Position numbers and translations under genes: made by a program
Shown: one piece after another, positions 1 through 10,695 of the stretch
Layout of the letters: every line of letters begins with the position of its first letter
How positions within the stretch are numbered: the first letter of the stretch is position 1
Notes under the pieces: model-generated
Told to the model about the DNA's origin: nothing
What the model saw: the letters and a program-made list of their open reading frames with translations, nothing else
The model's database searches: none
Assembly: GCA_001447805.1 (NCBI GenBank)
Contig: CP013099.1
Span: 3,331,181-3,395,180 of the forward strand
Reading direction: 5' to 3'
Source of the DNA: Candidatus Tenderia electrophaga
Lineage (GTDB): Bacteria > Pseudomonadota > Gammaproteobacteria > Tenderiales > Tenderiaceae
DNA: 64,000 bases

Positions 1-87
1 AGGCAGGGGGATGAGGGTCAAGATCAGCGCCGCCACATAGGTCAGGCCGATGATGATCATGCCGCCGCCGCGGGTGACCTGGGCCAT
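1..87 (-). CDS. mreD: Rod shape-determining protein MreD (N-terminal part only)
   Basis: Only the first 29 codons lie in the window; the gene runs off the left edge. The ATG at 87-85 overlaps the mreC stop codon (TAATG arrangement), showing translational coupling. The visible peptide has a short basic start (MAQVTRGGG) followed by a hydrophobic stretch, as expected for the first membrane helix of MreD, the small integral membrane partner of MreB and MreC in the elongasome. The identification rests mainly on the fixed mreB-mreC-mreD order. Confidence 0.8.
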   Translation of the reverse strand, partial: MAQVTRGGGMIIIGLTYVAALILTLIPLP

Positions 88-950
88 TAGTTCTGCGCCT
101 CCGTGGCCCGCGGCGCGGGTTCAGTCTCGGGTATGGTGGGCCATACCAGCAACACCTCGCGGCTGCGCTGCAGTTCCGCCGCCGGGCGGGCGCTGACCCG
201 GGCGAAGGGCTGACCCGGGTCGATATCGATGGCGCTGATGGTGGCCACCGGATAGCCCTGCGGAAAACGGCCCCCCAGGCCGCTGCTCACCAGCAGGTCG
301 CCCACCTGGATGTCGGCGTTGTTGGGGAAGTGGGGGATGTCTAATTCCTCCGGATTACCGGTGCCGATGGCGATGGCGCGCAGGCCGTTGCGGTTTACCG
401 CCACCGGGATAGCATGATTGGGGTCGCTGATTAACATGGCGGTACTGGTGAGCGGGCCGACACGGGTGATCTGGCCCATGATGCCGTGGGCGTCGAGCAC
501 CGGCTGGCCGGGGTAGAGTTCGTCGCCGCCGCCCTTGTTGACCACGATCTGGCTGGAGAAGGGTTCCATATCCACCGCCAACAGCTCAGCAATCAGCACC
601 CGCTCGCCCACCTTAAACGAGGAATCGAGCAGCTGGCGCAGGCGCATGTTTTCGCTCTCCAGCGCGGCCATCTTCTGCAGTCGCACATCGTAGAGCAGTT
701 GCTGGGTCTGGAGGGTGGTGACCTCGGCCATCAGGGCTTCGCGCGTGGCAAAGCTTTCACCCATCCATGCGCCCGCGGTGACGGGCAGGTTGACCAGGGT
801 CTGGATAGGGTAGACCACCACCGAGACCGCGGCGCGCACCTCTTTCAGGTATTGGAAGCGGTGATCCAGCACCATCAGCAGGACACACGCGAGGGCGCAC
901 GCCACAAAGCGTACGTTGGCGGATGAACCGTGTACGAATAGAGGTTTTAT
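87..950 (-). CDS. mreC: Cell shape-determining protein MreC, apparent AUA start
   Basis: MreC is the bitopic periplasmic scaffold that links MreB filaments to the peptidoglycan elongation machinery. The product has one N-terminal membrane helix (ACALACVLLMVLD), a coiled-coil stretch (about residues 65-110 of the long form) and the beta-barrel domain with typical motifs such as PVLDAHGIMGQ and LISDPNHAIPV. The first conventional start is GTG at 905, with no ribosome binding site and lacking the conserved N-terminus. Upstream in frame the sequence reads KPLFVHGSS, matching the MreC start (E. coli MKPIFSRGPS), and is preceded by ATA at 950-948 with GGAGAG six bases before it. I therefore place the start at ATA. 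It lies between mreB and mreD on the same strand. Confidence 0.85.
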   Translation of the reverse strand: MKPLFVHGSSANVRFVACALACVLLMVLDHRFQYLKEVRAAVSVVVYPIQTLVNLPVTAGAWMGESFATREALMAEVTTLQTQQLLYDVRLQKMAALESENMRLRQLLDSSFKVGERVLIAELLAVDMEPFSSQIVVNKGGGDELYPGQPVLDAHGIMGQITRVGPLTSTAMLISDPNHAIPVAVNRNGLRAIAIGTGNPEELDIPHFPNNADIQVGDLLVSSGLGGRFPQGYPVATISAIDIDPGQPFARVSARPAAELQRSREVLLVWPTIPETEPAPRATEAQN

Positions 951-1023
951 GACGCTCTCTCCAGCCCCTTCCCGGGGCTGTTGACTGCCAATTCAGCCGT
1001 CCGTTCAAGGGCCGGCGGCAGGA

Positions 1024-2082
<1,059 letters not shown>

Positions 2083-2244
2083 TTACCTGTTAAAAAATAG
2101 AGACTGAATAGAGTTACGGCCAAAACCTGCGGTAATTTAGCAATTTGTCAGGGCTTTGGGCAAGCGCGCAATTGTGCTAACTTTGCCTGCCTTGCGTCGG
2201 CTCAGGCCGGCATAACGCGAATATCCAAGCAGCGGAGTGAACAA

Positions 2245-2532
2245 ATGAGTCTTGAGCGGAGTGATGTGGACAAGATCGCCCACTTGGCGCGTCTTGAGAT
2301 TGCGGCCCCGGATGTTCCGGAAATGGCCGCTACCCTATCCAAGATTCTCGATCTGGTGGCGCAGATGGACGCCGTGGATACCAGCGCTGTCGCGCCCATG
2401 GCCCACCCCCTGGAGATGGCCCAGCGTCTGCGCGAGGATGCGGTCACCGAGACCGATCAGCGCGAGCGCTTTCAAGCCCTCGCGCCGCAGACCGAAAACG
2501 GGCTGTACCTGGTGCCCAAGGTGATTGAGTGA
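2245..2532 (+). CDS. gatC: Asp-tRNA(Asn)/Glu-tRNA(Gln) amidotransferase subunit C
   Basis: GatC is the small subunit that wraps around GatA and stabilises the GatCAB complex, which amidates misacylated Glu-tRNA(Gln) or Asp-tRNA(Asn). The 95-residue product has the usual length and the typical start [18 protein letters not shown] followed by [25 protein letters not shown] sequence precedes the ATG. gatC, gatA and gatB follow in order, so the organism probably relies on transamidation for at least one of these tRNAs. Confidence 0.96.
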   Translation: MSLERSDVDKIAHLARLEIAAPDVPEMAATLSKILDLVAQMDAVDTSAVAPMAHPLEMAQRLREDAVTETDQRERFQALAPQTENGLYLVPKVIE

Positions 2533-2571
2533 ACTCTGCTTCCAGCCCGGACACTTAAAACGATTTAGACT

Positions 2572-4026
2572 ATGCACACAAAAACCATTGCCCAGCTGTC
2601 GGCGGGCCTGAAGGCCGGCGCATTTTCCAGCGAGGAACTCACCCGCGCCTATCTCGACCGCATCGAACAGCTGGATGCCCAGGTCAACGGCTATATTACC
2701 GTCACCCGGGACGCGGCCATGGCCGCCGCCCGGGCCGCCGACGCCGACATCAAGGCCGGCGGCGCCGCGCCGCTGACCGGCATCCCCATCGCCCAGAAAG
2801 ACATCTTCTGCACCGAGGGCGTGAAGACCAGTTGCGCGTCCAAGATGCTGGACAACTTTATCTCGCCCTACGACGCCACCGTGATCGAGCGATTCAAACA
2901 GGCGGGCGCGGTGATGTTGGGCAAGACCAACATGGACGAGTTCGCCATGGGCTCCTCCAACGAGACCAGTTTCTACGGCGTGGTGAAAAACCCCTGGGAC
3001 CTGGACGCCGTGCCCGGCGGCTCCTCCGGCGGTTCGGCCGCGGTGGTGGCGGCGCGTCTGGCGCCGGCGGCCACCGGCACCGATACCGGCGGCTCCATCC
3101 GCCAGCCGGCGGCGCTGTGCGGCATCACCGGCCTCAAGCCCACCTACGGCCGCGTCTCGCGCTACGGCATGATCGCCTTCGCCTCCAGTCTGGATCAGGC
3201 CGGCCCCATGGCGCGCAGCGCCGAGGACTGTGCTCTGATGATGAATGTCATGGCCGGTTTCGACGCGCGCGACTCCACCAGCGCCGATCAGCCCGTACCC
3301 GATTACACGGCGGATTTGAACCAGTCGCTGAACGGGCTGAAGATCGGCCTGCCCAAGGAGTATTTTGCCGCAGGTCTGGACAATAACGTGGCCGCTGCGG
3401 TGCAGGCGGCCATCGAGGACTACACAAAGCTGGGCGCTGAGGTGGTGGATATCAGCCTGCCCAATACCGGCCTGTCGGTGCCGGCCTATTACGTGGTCGC
3501 CCCGGCCGAGTGCTCCTCCAACCTGTCGCGTTTCGACGGTGTGCGCTTCGGCCATCGCTGTGACGCTCCCAACGACCTGATGGATCTCTACAAGCGTTCG
3601 CGCGGCGAGGGCTTCGGCCCCGAGGTCAAGCGCCGCATCATGATCGGCACCTACGCCCTGTCGGCCGGTTATTACGATGCCTATTATTTGAAGGCGCAAA
3701 AAGTGCGTCAGCTCATCAGTCAGGATTTCAAGCAGGCCTTCACAAAGGTGGATGTGATCATGGGGCCCACCTCGCCCACGGTGGCCTTCAACCTGGGCGA
3801 ACGCACCGACGACCCGGTCACCATGTATCTTTCAGACGCCTACACCATCGCCACCAACCTGGCCGGTCTGCCGGGGATATCGGTGCCCTGCGGTTTCGTC
3901 GGCAAGCGCCCGGTGGGGCTGCAGATCATTGGCAACTACTTCGACGAGGCGCGCCTGCTCAATGTGGCGCATCAATACCAGCAGGTGAGCGACTGGCACA
4001 ACCGGGCGCCGGAGGGCTTTCAATAA
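2572..4026 (+). CDS. gatA: Asp-tRNA(Asn)/Glu-tRNA(Gln) amidotransferase subunit A
   Basis: GatA is the amidase-signature subunit that releases ammonia from glutamine for the tRNA-dependent amidation carried out with GatB. The 484-residue product is full length. The Ser-cisSer-Lys catalytic triad is visible as K76 (PIAQKDIF), S151 ([10 protein letters not shown]) and S175 ([11 protein letters not shown]). The C-terminal part contains the expected conserved stretches [10 protein letters not shown] and LPGISVPCG. It lies 39 bases after gatC and 107 bases before gatB, and that second gap is filled by an inverted repeat. Confidence 0.98.
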   Translation: MHTKTIAQLSAGLKAGAFSSEELTRAYLDRIEQLDAQVNGYITVTRDAAMAAARAADADIKAGGAAPLTGIPIAQKDIFCTEGVKTSCASKMLDNFISPYDATVIERFKQAGAVMLGKTNMDEFAMGSSNETSFYGVVKNPWDLDAVPGGSSGGSAAVVAARLAPAATGTDTGGSIRQPAALCGITGLKPTYGRVSRYGMIAFASSLDQAGPMARSAEDCALMMNVMAGFDARDSTSADQPVPDYTADLNQSLNGLKIGLPKEYFAAGLDNNVAAAVQAAIEDYTKLGAEVVDISLPNTGLSVPAYYVVAPAECSSNLSRFDGVRFGHRCDAPNDLMDLYKRSRGEGFGPEVKRRIMIGTYALSAGYYDAYYLKAQKVRQLISQDFKQAFTKVDVIMGPTSPTVAFNLGERTDDPVTMYLSDAYTIATNLAGLPGISVPCGFVGKRPVGLQIIGNYFDEARLLNVAHQYQQVSDWHNRAPEGFQ

Positions 4027-4030
4027 TCCT

Positions 4031-4106
4031 TACCGCGAAGGACGCAAAGGGTCGCAAAGTTAAAACCGAACTATCCTTGGCGTTACTTCGCGTCCGTTGC
4101 GGTTAA
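4031..4106. repeat. Imperfect inverted repeat between gatA and gatB
   Basis: The left arm TACCGCGAAGGACGCAAAGG (4031-4050) is largely the reverse complement of the right arm at about 4075-4106 (CCTTGGCGTTACTTCGCG followed by TCCGTTGCGGTTAA). Transcribed, it would form a long imperfect hairpin between gatA and gatB. The ACCGCGAAGGACGCAAAGG-type core resembles short dispersed repeats I recall from other proteobacterial genomes. No second copy was noticed in this window. Confidence 0.6.
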
Positions 4107-4133
4107 CATATTAGATTTAAGAGGAATTCAGCA

Positions 4134-5582
4134 ATGCAATGGGAAGTCGTCATCGGTCTGGAGATTCACGCCCAGCTTGCCACCAAGAGCAAGATCTTTT
4201 CCGGCGCCTCCACCGCCTATGGTGCCGCGCCCAACACCCAGGCCTGCGCCGTCGACCTGGGGTTGCCCGGGGTGTTGCCGGTGTTGAACAAGGAGGCGGT
4301 GCGCATGGCGGTGAAGTTCGGCCTGGCGACCAATTGCGAGATCACCCGCCGCTCGGTTTTTGCGCGTAAGAATTATTTCTATCCCGATCTGCCCAAGGGG
4401 TACCAGATCAGCCAGTACGAACTGCCCATTGTCGCCAACGGCCATCTGGACATCGAGCTGGAGGACGGTGCCACCAAGACCATCGGCATCACCCGCGCCC
4501 ACCTGGAAGAGGATGCGGGCAAGTCGCTGCACGAGGACTTTCACGGCATGACCGGCATTGACCTGAACCGTGCCGGCACCCCATTGCTGGAGATCGTCTC
4601 CGAGCCCGACCTGCGCAACGCCAAGGAGGCGGTGGCCTATATGCGCAAGGTTCATTCGCTCGTACAGTATCTGGAGATCTGCGACGGCAACATGCAGGAA
4701 GGCTCGTTCCGCTGCGACGCCAACGTCTCGGTGCGGATTAAAGGCGAGTCGAAATTCGGCACCCGCGCCGAGCTGAAGAACCTCAACTCTTTCCGTTTCA
4801 TCGAGCGCGCCATCAATTATGAAGTGGAGCGCCAGATCGAAATCATCGAAGGCGGCGGCGAGGTGGTGCAGGAGACCCGCCTCTATGACGCCGATAAACA
4901 TGAGACCCGTTCCATGCGCGCCAAGGAAGAGGCCTTCGACTATCGCTATTTTCCCGATCCCGACCTATTGCCGGTGGCGGTGGAGGCGTCCTTCATCGAG
5001 GCGGTGCGCGCCACCCTGCCGGAACTGCCCGCGGCCAAGAAGCAGCGTTTTATTGACGACTACGGCATCAAGGCCGAAGACGCCGTCATTCTCACCGGCA
5101 GCCGCGAATTGGCCGACTTTTTTGAGGCTGCGGTGCAGGCCGGCGCCGACGCCAAACTGGCGGCAAATTGGATCATCGTCGAGCTGCTCGGCGCGCTCAA
5201 CCGTGAGGGCAAGGGACTGGCCGGCAGTCCGGTCTCGGCCGAGATGCTCGCCGGCATGATCAAGCGCATCCAAGACAACACCATTTCCGGCAAGATCGCC
5301 AAGCAGGTGTTCACGGCCATGTGGGCGGGCGAGGGCGAGGCCGATGCCATTATCGAGGCCAAAGGCCTGAAACAGGTCACCGACAGCGGCGCCATCGAAA
5401 AGATCATCGATGAGGTGTTGGCCCGCAATCCCAAACAGATCGAGGAATACAAGGCCGGCAAGGAAAAAATGCTCGGCTTTTTTGTCGGTCAGGTGATGAA
5501 GGCCTCGCAGGGCAAGGCCAATCCGGCGCAGGTGAATCAGTTACTTAAGCAAAAGCTGCAGGACCAAACACCCTCGAATTAG
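4134..5582 (+). CDS. gatB: Asp-tRNA(Asn)/Glu-tRNA(Gln) amidotransferase subunit B
   Basis: GatB binds the misacylated tRNA, phosphorylates the side-chain carboxylate and receives ammonia from GatA. The 482-residue product has the canonical N-terminus ([20 protein letters not shown]), the GatB signature region around [19 protein letters not shown], and the C-terminal YqeY-like tRNA-binding domain ending with a [16 protein letters not shown] stretch. An AGAGGA sequence precedes the ATG. It is the last gene of gatCAB and is followed by a terminator-like hairpin. Confidence 0.98.
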   Translation: MQWEVVIGLEIHAQLATKSKIFSGASTAYGAAPNTQACAVDLGLPGVLPVLNKEAVRMAVKFGLATNCEITRRSVFARKNYFYPDLPKGYQISQYELPIVANGHLDIELEDGATKTIGITRAHLEEDAGKSLHEDFHGMTGIDLNRAGTPLLEIVSEPDLRNAKEAVAYMRKVHSLVQYLEICDGNMQEGSFRCDANVSVRIKGESKFGTRAELKNLNSFRFIERAINYEVERQIEIIEGGGEVVQETRLYDADKHETRSMRAKEEAFDYRYFPDPDLLPVAVEASFIEAVRATLPELPAAKKQRFIDDYGIKAEDAVILTGSRELADFFEAAVQAGADAKLAANWIIVELLGALNREGKGLAGSPVSAEMLAGMIKRIQDNTISGKIAKQVFTAMWAGEGEADAIIEAKGLKQVTDSGAIEKIIDEVLARNPKQIEEYKAGKEKMLGFFVGQVMKASQGKANPAQVNQLLKQKLQDQTPSN

Positions 5583-5586
5583 CGCG

Positions 5587-5609
5587 AAGCCGCCGCCCTT
5601 GCGGCTTTT
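5587..5609 (+). terminator. Rho-independent terminator after gatB
   Basis: Stem AAGCCGC (5587-5593) pairs with GCGGCTT (5601-5607), followed by a short T-run. It lies directly after the gatB stop codon. The T-run is short, so efficiency is uncertain. Confidence 0.55.
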
Positions 5610-5735
5610 CCGTGGCACAGGAACGACCAAAGTGCAGCCCTAAATATTCCCCTTGTGTAGTCCGATAGCATTTCTTGACAGTAACATTTTGTAGGCACGC
5701 CCCGTTTGAGCTGGGGAGGTAAGGAGGCATGGGAA

Positions 5736-6140
5736 ATGGACGAAGCCGTCGTCAACGCAGTCAAACAGAGCTATGGTCGCAGCCTGGGAAACCATGATTT
5801 GATGAATGAATTCTACGACAGGCTCATGGCGAGTCATGCCGATATTGCCCGCATGTTCAGTGGCATCGATATGCGCAAACAGCAGGCGGTACTCAAGCAG
5901 TCACTCTCCATGGCTATCTTGTACCCGCGCGACAACCTGATTGCGACCCACGCCATGGAGCGGGTGCGTAAAAGCCATGCCCGCGACCGGCTCAACATTC
6001 GTCCCGAACTCTATAAATATTGGCTGGATACCCTGATGGGCGTGGTGGCGGAGTCCGACCCCGAGTTCACGCCGGAGCTGGAACAGCAATGGCGCGCCGT
6101 GCTCAGTCATACCATCTCGTTTATCGCCGAGGGCTACTGA
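5736..6140 (+). CDS. Single-domain globin
   Basis: The 134-residue product resembles the haem domain of bacterial haemoglobins and flavohaemoglobins: an N-terminal VKQSYGRSL segment, then EFYDRLMASHADIARMF (helices A-C). The probable proximal histidine is in RKSHARDRLNI, followed by the PELYKYWLDTLM helix. There is no FAD/NAD reductase domain, so it would depend on a separate reductase if it detoxifies NO or handles oxygen. An in-frame upstream TTG exists at 5706, but ATG 5736 has a strong AAGGAGG eight bases upstream and is preferred. NO dioxygenation is an inference. Confidence 0.82.
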   Translation: MDEAVVNAVKQSYGRSLGNHDLMNEFYDRLMASHADIARMFSGIDMRKQQAVLKQSLSMAILYPRDNLIATHAMERVRKSHARDRLNIRPELYKYWLDTLMGVVAESDPEFTPELEQQWRAVLSHTISFIAEGY

Positions 6141-6158
6141 GCGGGCGCGCCCGCGTCT

Positions 6159-6911
6159 TCACTTCCCGCTCTGTACGACGAATTCAACCAGTGTATTGGC
6201 GCCGTAAGTAATGCCGCCGAAATCGCCGCTGGCCGGCGCCGTGTCGGCCGTGTTTGAGATACCCTCTTGCCCCGGTTTTGCCGGCGCCATGCGTTGCAGC
6301 TGCGGGGTGCGCGCGAAGACCTGCGGGGTGCTGACGCGGATCGGCTGCAGCGTCACGCCCAATTGTCCTTCGTAAAGCGCCCGTTTGTCCTGAACCATGG
6401 TAAGCGCCTTTTCCAACACCTTCAGCGTGTTCGTCGCGGCGGCCGAATCCTCAAACGTCATGGTGCCGAGGAAGATTTCCTTGTGGCTGTCCACCAGACG
6501 GGCGATGGTCTGCAGCTGTGCTTCGTTGCGAATGGAGATTTTGACTTCGTTGCTGACTTCGTAGCTGCTGGGCTTGTCACCGAACCAACCGTAGTCGGGG
6601 GTGGAAGAAAAATTGGAGGCCCGGATGGCCTCGGCGTCGATGCCCGCCTGCTGCAGTTGTTGCCGCAGGGTGTGTCTGAGGGCCTCGTTTTTCTGCAAGG
6701 CGTCCTGGAGTTTGTTTTCCTTGGTGCGCACGGCGATGCTTACCACAGCGCGGTCCGCCTCCACCTTTTCCTCGGCCTCGCCCTCGATGGCAATGATTTT
6801 CTTTTGATCCAGCAAGTACTGCGACAGCTCGTGGGGTGTGCCGCTCAACTCGGGGGCGGCGTTGGCCAGCAAGGGCAGGGCGTAAAGCAATGTGGCGGCG
6901 ATCTTGTGCAT
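6159..6911 (-). CDS. SIMPL (DUF541) domain periplasmic protein
   Basis: The 250-residue product starts with a signal peptide (MHKIAATLLYALPLLANAA) and carries a SIMPL/DUF541 domain: IIAIEGEAEEKVEADRAVVSIAV at the start, a central pseudo-repeat (SNEVKISIRNEAQLQTIARLVD) and the terminal TLVEFVVQ strand. Members are periplasmic or outer-membrane-associated and mostly of unknown role. ATG 6911 is chosen over 6932 because GGAGGA lies just before it and the signal peptide begins there. It overlaps nothing but follows the JAMM gene by 13 bases on the same strand. Confidence 0.85.
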   Translation of the reverse strand: MHKIAATLLYALPLLANAAPELSGTPHELSQYLLDQKKIIAIEGEAEEKVEADRAVVSIAVRTKENKLQDALQKNEALRHTLRQQLQQAGIDAEAIRASNFSSTPDYGWFGDKPSSYEVSNEVKISIRNEAQLQTIARLVDSHKEIFLGTMTFEDSAAATNTLKVLEKALTMVQDKRALYEGQLGVTLQPIRVSTPQVFARTPQLQRMAPAKPGQEGISNTADTAPASGDFGGITYGANTLVEFVVQSGK

Positions 6912-6924
6912 GACATCCTCCGGA

Positions 6925-7332
6925 TTAGGCAAGTTGTAGGGCGATCTCCTCGGCCCGGCGATCTTTAATGCGAAAGGCGGCCATTTCCAACACGCCGATG
7001 GTATTGAGGGAGACGATCAGGTAGACCGCCTCGGGATAACTGGCCTCGCTCAAATCGGTGACCGAGGGCAGCGCCGGGGCGCGCGGATGGGAATGGTAAA
7101 TGGCGATCAGCGCCTCGCCCTTGTCGCGCATATGGCGCATGGTCTCGATTTGTGCGCGCGGGTCCATTTGAAAGCGGCGCGTCCGATCCAGGGCGGCATT
7201 GTCGATGGGATAACAGTGTTCGGCGCGGCCATCGCGGCCGCCGATAAGGCCACAGATTTCCTTGTCGGGGGATTGCTGCGCCTGATTCAGAATAGTGTTG
7301 ACCAGCGGGCGGGGCAGAGTAAATGTGTCCAT
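6925..7332 (-). CDS. JAMM/MPN+ domain metalloprotease-like protein
   Basis: The 135-residue protein is a minimal Mov34/MPN domain. The JAMM zinc site is complete: E25 (KEICGLIGG), H80 and H82 (IYHSHPRA), S90 and D93 (PSVTDLSEA). Bacterial stand-alone members are often tied to sulfur-carrier protein processing or cysteine and cofactor pathways, but no ThiS/MoaD-like partner is nearby, so the substrate is unknown. It lies between prmC and the SIMPL gene on the same strand, 20 bases after prmC. Confidence 0.88.
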   Translation of the reverse strand: MDTFTLPRPLVNTILNQAQQSPDKEICGLIGGRDGRAEHCYPIDNAALDRTRRFQMDPRAQIETMRHMRDKGEALIAIYHSHPRAPALPSVTDLSEASYPEAVYLIVSLNTIGVLEMAAFRIKDRRAEEIALQLA

Positions 7333-7352
7333 ATCCGTGTCCGTGATTCGGT

Positions 7353-8180
7353 TTATGCCGGCCGGCGACCCGCCGTGATGCGTTCATTATCGCCCCAATC
7401 ACGCCGGCTGTTCACCTCGGTATAGCCATGCCGGGCCAGCAGGGCGCGCACCGCCTCGCCTTGATCATAGCCGTGCTCCAGCAACAGCCAGCCGGGCGCA
7501 CGTAAGTGGTGGCCTACTTGTGCCACGATGATGCGCATGGCCGCCAGGCCGTCGACACCGGGGCTCAAGGCCTGCAAGGGTTCATAGGGCAGGCCGTCGT
7601 CCTGCAGGTGGCGATCATGCGCCTCGACGTAGGGTGGATTGCTGGCGATGAGCTGAAAGCGTTCCGTTGCATGCAGTGCTGCGTGCCAGTCGCCTTGGCG
7701 GAATTCGACGTTATCGATGCCCAGGCGGTGGGCATTGGCCTGGGCGATGTGCAGGGCCTGGGGGCAGATGTCGGTGGCGACGACGCGACAGCGGCGGCGC
7801 TCGTTGGCAATGGCCAGGGCGATGGCGCCGGCGCCGGTGCCGAGGTCGGCGATGCGCCAGTCGGCGTGCGGCGGAATCAATTGCAGCGCCTGTTCCACCA
7901 ATACTTCGGTGTCGGGTCGCGGGATCAGCGTGGCGGGGCTGACCTGCAGCCGCAGGGACCAGAATTCACGCCAGCCGGTAAGGTAGGCCAGGGGTTCACC
8001 GCGGTCACGGCGCGCCACCAAGTTCCGGAACTCGCTGAGTGGCGTTGCCGCCACGTCGCGCTCGGGCCAGGCGCGCAAGTAACTGCGCTCCTTGTCCAAA
8101 ACGTGGGCCAGCAGCGCCTCGGCATCTAGCGTATCAATGCGGGTCTTGGCCTCGGCCAGTACCTGGGCGATGCTGGGCAC
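7353..8180 (-). CDS. prmC: Release factor glutamine methyltransferase PrmC
   Basis: PrmC (HemK) N5-methylates the glutamine of the GGQ motif of release factors RF1 and RF2 using SAM. The 275-residue product has the SAM motif IADLGTGAGAIALAIA and the substrate-binding NPPY motif (IASNPPYVEAHD), preceded by the N-terminal helical domain and YLTGWREFW. It starts four bases after the prfA stop codon, so enzyme and substrate are co-transcribed in the common hemA-prfA-prmC order. Confidence 0.97.
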   Translation of the reverse strand: MPSIAQVLAEAKTRIDTLDAEALLAHVLDKERSYLRAWPERDVAATPLSEFRNLVARRDRGEPLAYLTGWREFWSLRLQVSPATLIPRPDTEVLVEQALQLIPPHADWRIADLGTGAGAIALAIANERRRCRVVATDICPQALHIAQANAHRLGIDNVEFRQGDWHAALHATERFQLIASNPPYVEAHDRHLQDDGLPYEPLQALSPGVDGLAAMRIIVAQVGHHLRAPGWLLLEHGYDQGEAVRALLARHGYTEVNSRRDWGDNERITAGRRPA

Positions 8181-8184
8181 AAAC

Positions 8185-9264
8185 CTATCCGTCGCTCATG
8201 GCCGCCAGCAAATCGGCCTGATATTCGCTGGTCAGCGGTTCGACCACCGGGCCCAGATTGCCCTGCATGATGTCGTCGAGCTTGTAGAGCGTCAGGTTGA
8301 TGCGGTGATCGGTGACCCGCCCCTGGGGATAATTATAGGTGCGGATGCGTTCGGAGCGATCGCCGCTGCCCACCAGCTGACGCCGGGTGCTGGCCTGTTC
8401 GGCGGCCTGCTTCTCCTGCTGCATGGTGTAGAGTTTGGCCTGCAGCAGGGACATGGCGCGGGCGCGGTTCTTGTGCTGCGAGCGTTCGTCCTGGCACTCC
8501 ACCACGATGCCGCTGGGCAGGTGGGTGAGGCGGATGGCCGAGTCGGTCTTGTTGACGTGCTGGCCGCCGGCGCCGGAGGCGCGATAGGTGTCCACCTTGA
8601 GGTCCGCGGGGTTGATGTCGATCTGTTCCAGCGCGTCGGCCTCGGGCATTACCGCCACGGTGCAGGCTGAGGTGTGAATACGGCCCTGGGACTCGGTCTC
8701 GGGCACGCGCTGCACGCGGTGGGCGCCCGACTCGAATTTGAGTTTGGAGTAGGCGCCGCGGCCGATGACGCGCGAAATGATCTCTTTATAACCGCCGTGC
8801 TCACCCAGGCTCTCGCTCAGCACTTCGACCTGCCAGCCCTGTTGCTCGGCGTAGCGCGCATACATTTTGAACAGATCGCCGGCGAAGATGGCGGCCTCGT
8901 CGCCGCCGGTGCCGGCGCGGATTTCCAGATAGGTGTTCTTGTCGTCGTTAGGGTCCTTGGGCAGCAGCAGTTTCTGCAGCTCGGCCTCCAAGGCTTCCTG
9001 TTTCTCGCGCGCGTCTTTGAGTTCGTCCTCGGCCATGTCGCGCATGTCCGGGTCGGCCAGCATTTCCTCGGCGGTCTCCATGTCCTCCACGGTCTGACGG
9101 TACTGTGTAAAACAGGCGATCACCGGATTCAGCTCGGCATATTCTTGTGACAAGACGCGGAATTTTTTTTGGTCGGCGATCGTATCCGGGTCGGCCAGGA
9201 GTGCATTGATCTCCTGCAGCCGCTCGGAGAGATTCTCCAGTTTGCTGCGTATGGATGGTTTCAC
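8185..9264 (-). CDS. prfA: Peptide chain release factor 1
   Basis: RF1 recognises UAA and UAG and triggers peptide release. The 359-residue protein shows the GGQ loop ([15 protein letters not shown]) and the anticodon-like tripeptide region as PET in [16 protein letters not shown], a common RF1 variant. The residue order distinguishes it from RF2 (SPF). The gene lies four bases downstream of hemA and four upstream of prmC. RF1 presence means UAG should terminate translation here, which matters for the interrupted rapA at 34189. Confidence 0.97.
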   Translation of the reverse strand: MKPSIRSKLENLSERLQEINALLADPDTIADQKKFRVLSQEYAELNPVIACFTQYRQTVEDMETAEEMLADPDMRDMAEDELKDAREKQEALEAELQKLLLPKDPNDDKNTYLEIRAGTGGDEAAIFAGDLFKMYARYAEQQGWQVEVLSESLGEHGGYKEIISRVIGRGAYSKLKFESGAHRVQRVPETESQGRIHTSACTVAVMPEADALEQIDINPADLKVDTYRASGAGGQHVNKTDSAIRLTHLPSGIVVECQDERSQHKNRARAMSLLQAKLYTMQQEKQAAEQASTRRQLVGSGDRSERIRTYNYPQGRVTDHRINLTLYKLDDIMQGNLGPVVEPLTSEYQADLLAAMSDG

Positions 9265-9268
9265 GGGT

Positions 9269-10531
9269 TTAACGTTGGGTCTTTTTGAGTTGGAACAGCA
9301 GGCGCGCCGCGTCCAGGATTTCGTCTCGGCCGTCGAAGCCGGCCTGGCGCAGTTGGGCGCTGGGGGCGTGGGTGAGTTTGTTAGTCAGGTTGTGGGCCAG
9401 CTTTTGCAATACCTGTTCGGCATCCGCGCCGTTGGCCAGCCGTTGCATGGCCTTGGCCACTTCGGCTTCGCGGATGCCCATGGCGTGGTCGCGAAATTGG
9501 CAGATGGTGTCCACGGCGCTTAAGGATTGCAGCCAGCCCATGAAATGGGCCACTTGGGTGTCGATGATCTCTTCGGCCTGTTCGGCGGCCTCCTGGCGTG
9601 ATTTCAGGCCTTCTTCGATGATCTCCTGCAGGTCGTCGACAGTGTAGAGATAGATGTCCTCCATGGCGCCCACCTCCGGCTCAATATCGCGCGGCACGGC
9701 GATGTCGATCATCAGCATGGGACGGTGTTTGCGCGCCTTAATGGCGCGTTCCGTCGCGCCCTTGCCCAGGATGGGCAGCTGGCTGGCGGTGGAGGAGATG
9801 ACGATGTCGGCCTCGGCCAGGTGATGCGGGATCTCGCCCAGGGCGATGGCGTAGGCATCGAATTCCTGGGCCAGGGTATGGGCCTTTTCCACTGTGCGGT
9901 TGGCAATGATCATGCGCCCGATGCCGCTGGCATGCAGGTGGCGGGCGGCCAGCTCGATGGTCTCGCCGGCGCCGATCAGCAACGCGGTGTGTTCCTCCAT
10001 GCCGCTGAAAATCTGCTTTGCCAGGCTGACGGCGGCGAAGGCCACCGAGACCGGACTGGAGCCGATGGCGGTGTCGGTGCGTACCTGTTTGGCCACCGAG
10101 AAGGTGTGTTGGAACAGGCGGCTGAGCAGTTTGCCGACGGTGCCGGCCTGCTGTGCCTTGCTGTAGGCGTCCTTGATCTGACCCAGGATCTGGGGCTCGC
10201 CCAGGATCAGGGAATCGAGCCCGCTGGCCACCCGCAAGACATGGCGCACCGCCAATTGATCCGGATGCACGTACAAATAGGGGCGCACCTCGGCATCGCT
10301 GAGTTTATGATAATGCTCGAACCAGTCGATAACGGTGTTGCCGTCGCGTTGATTGCTGCAGCACACCAGCTCGGTGCGGTTGCATGTCGACAAAATGGCG
10401 GCCTCGCTCACCTCCTGGGTGGAGGTTAGTTCATGGAGCGCATCGGCAAGGCGCTCGGGGGCGAAGGATACGCGTTCCCGAATTTCGACCGGAGCGGTTT
10501 TATGGTTGATGCCGACGGCGAGCAGGCTCAT
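9269..10531 (-). CDS. hemA: Glutamyl-tRNA reductase
   Basis: HemA reduces Glu-tRNA(Glu) to glutamate-1-semialdehyde, the first step of C5 tetrapyrrole synthesis. The 420-residue protein carries the catalytic-cysteine region ([12 protein letters not shown]), the [20 protein letters not shown] stretch and the NADPH-binding segment [17 protein letters not shown]. It is the first gene of a hemA-prfA-prmC operon and is divergent from the TPR lipoprotein and lolB, a common gammaproteobacterial arrangement. Confidence 0.98.
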   Translation of the reverse strand: MSLLAVGINHKTAPVEIRERVSFAPERLADALHELTSTQEVSEAAILSTCNRTELVCCSNQRDGNTVIDWFEHYHKLSDAEVRPYLYVHPDQLAVRHVLRVASGLDSLILGEPQILGQIKDAYSKAQQAGTVGKLLSRLFQHTFSVAKQVRTDTAIGSSPVSVAFAAVSLAKQIFSGMEEHTALLIGAGETIELAARHLHASGIGRMIIANRTVEKAHTLAQEFDAYAIALGEIPHHLAEADIVISSTASQLPILGKGATERAIKARKHRPMLMIDIAVPRDIEPEVGAMEDIYLYTVDDLQEIIEEGLKSRQEAAEQAEEIIDTQVAHFMGWLQSLSAVDTICQFRDHAMGIREAEVAKAMQRLANGADAEQVLQKLAHNLTNKLTHAPSAQLRQAGFDGRDEILDAARLLFQLKKTQR

Positions 10532-10695
10532 TGAAACTTTTCAGCCACTTAGGTAATCCAATTAGACGAGGAATTCTGCTGTATATGCCCGATAATGGCA
10601 AGTAGAGCAACCAATTAGACGCAACATTTTGGGGCTGAGTTCCCCCTAGGGTAGACTAGCCGAACTGACATCGATCCAGTCTCGCGGAGGGCAGG

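Noticed and set aside
757..1008. 83-residue ORF starting with ATG 1008 upstream of mreC
   Set aside because: It is out of frame with mreC and encodes no conserved sequence; the MreC N-terminus is clearly in the other frame.
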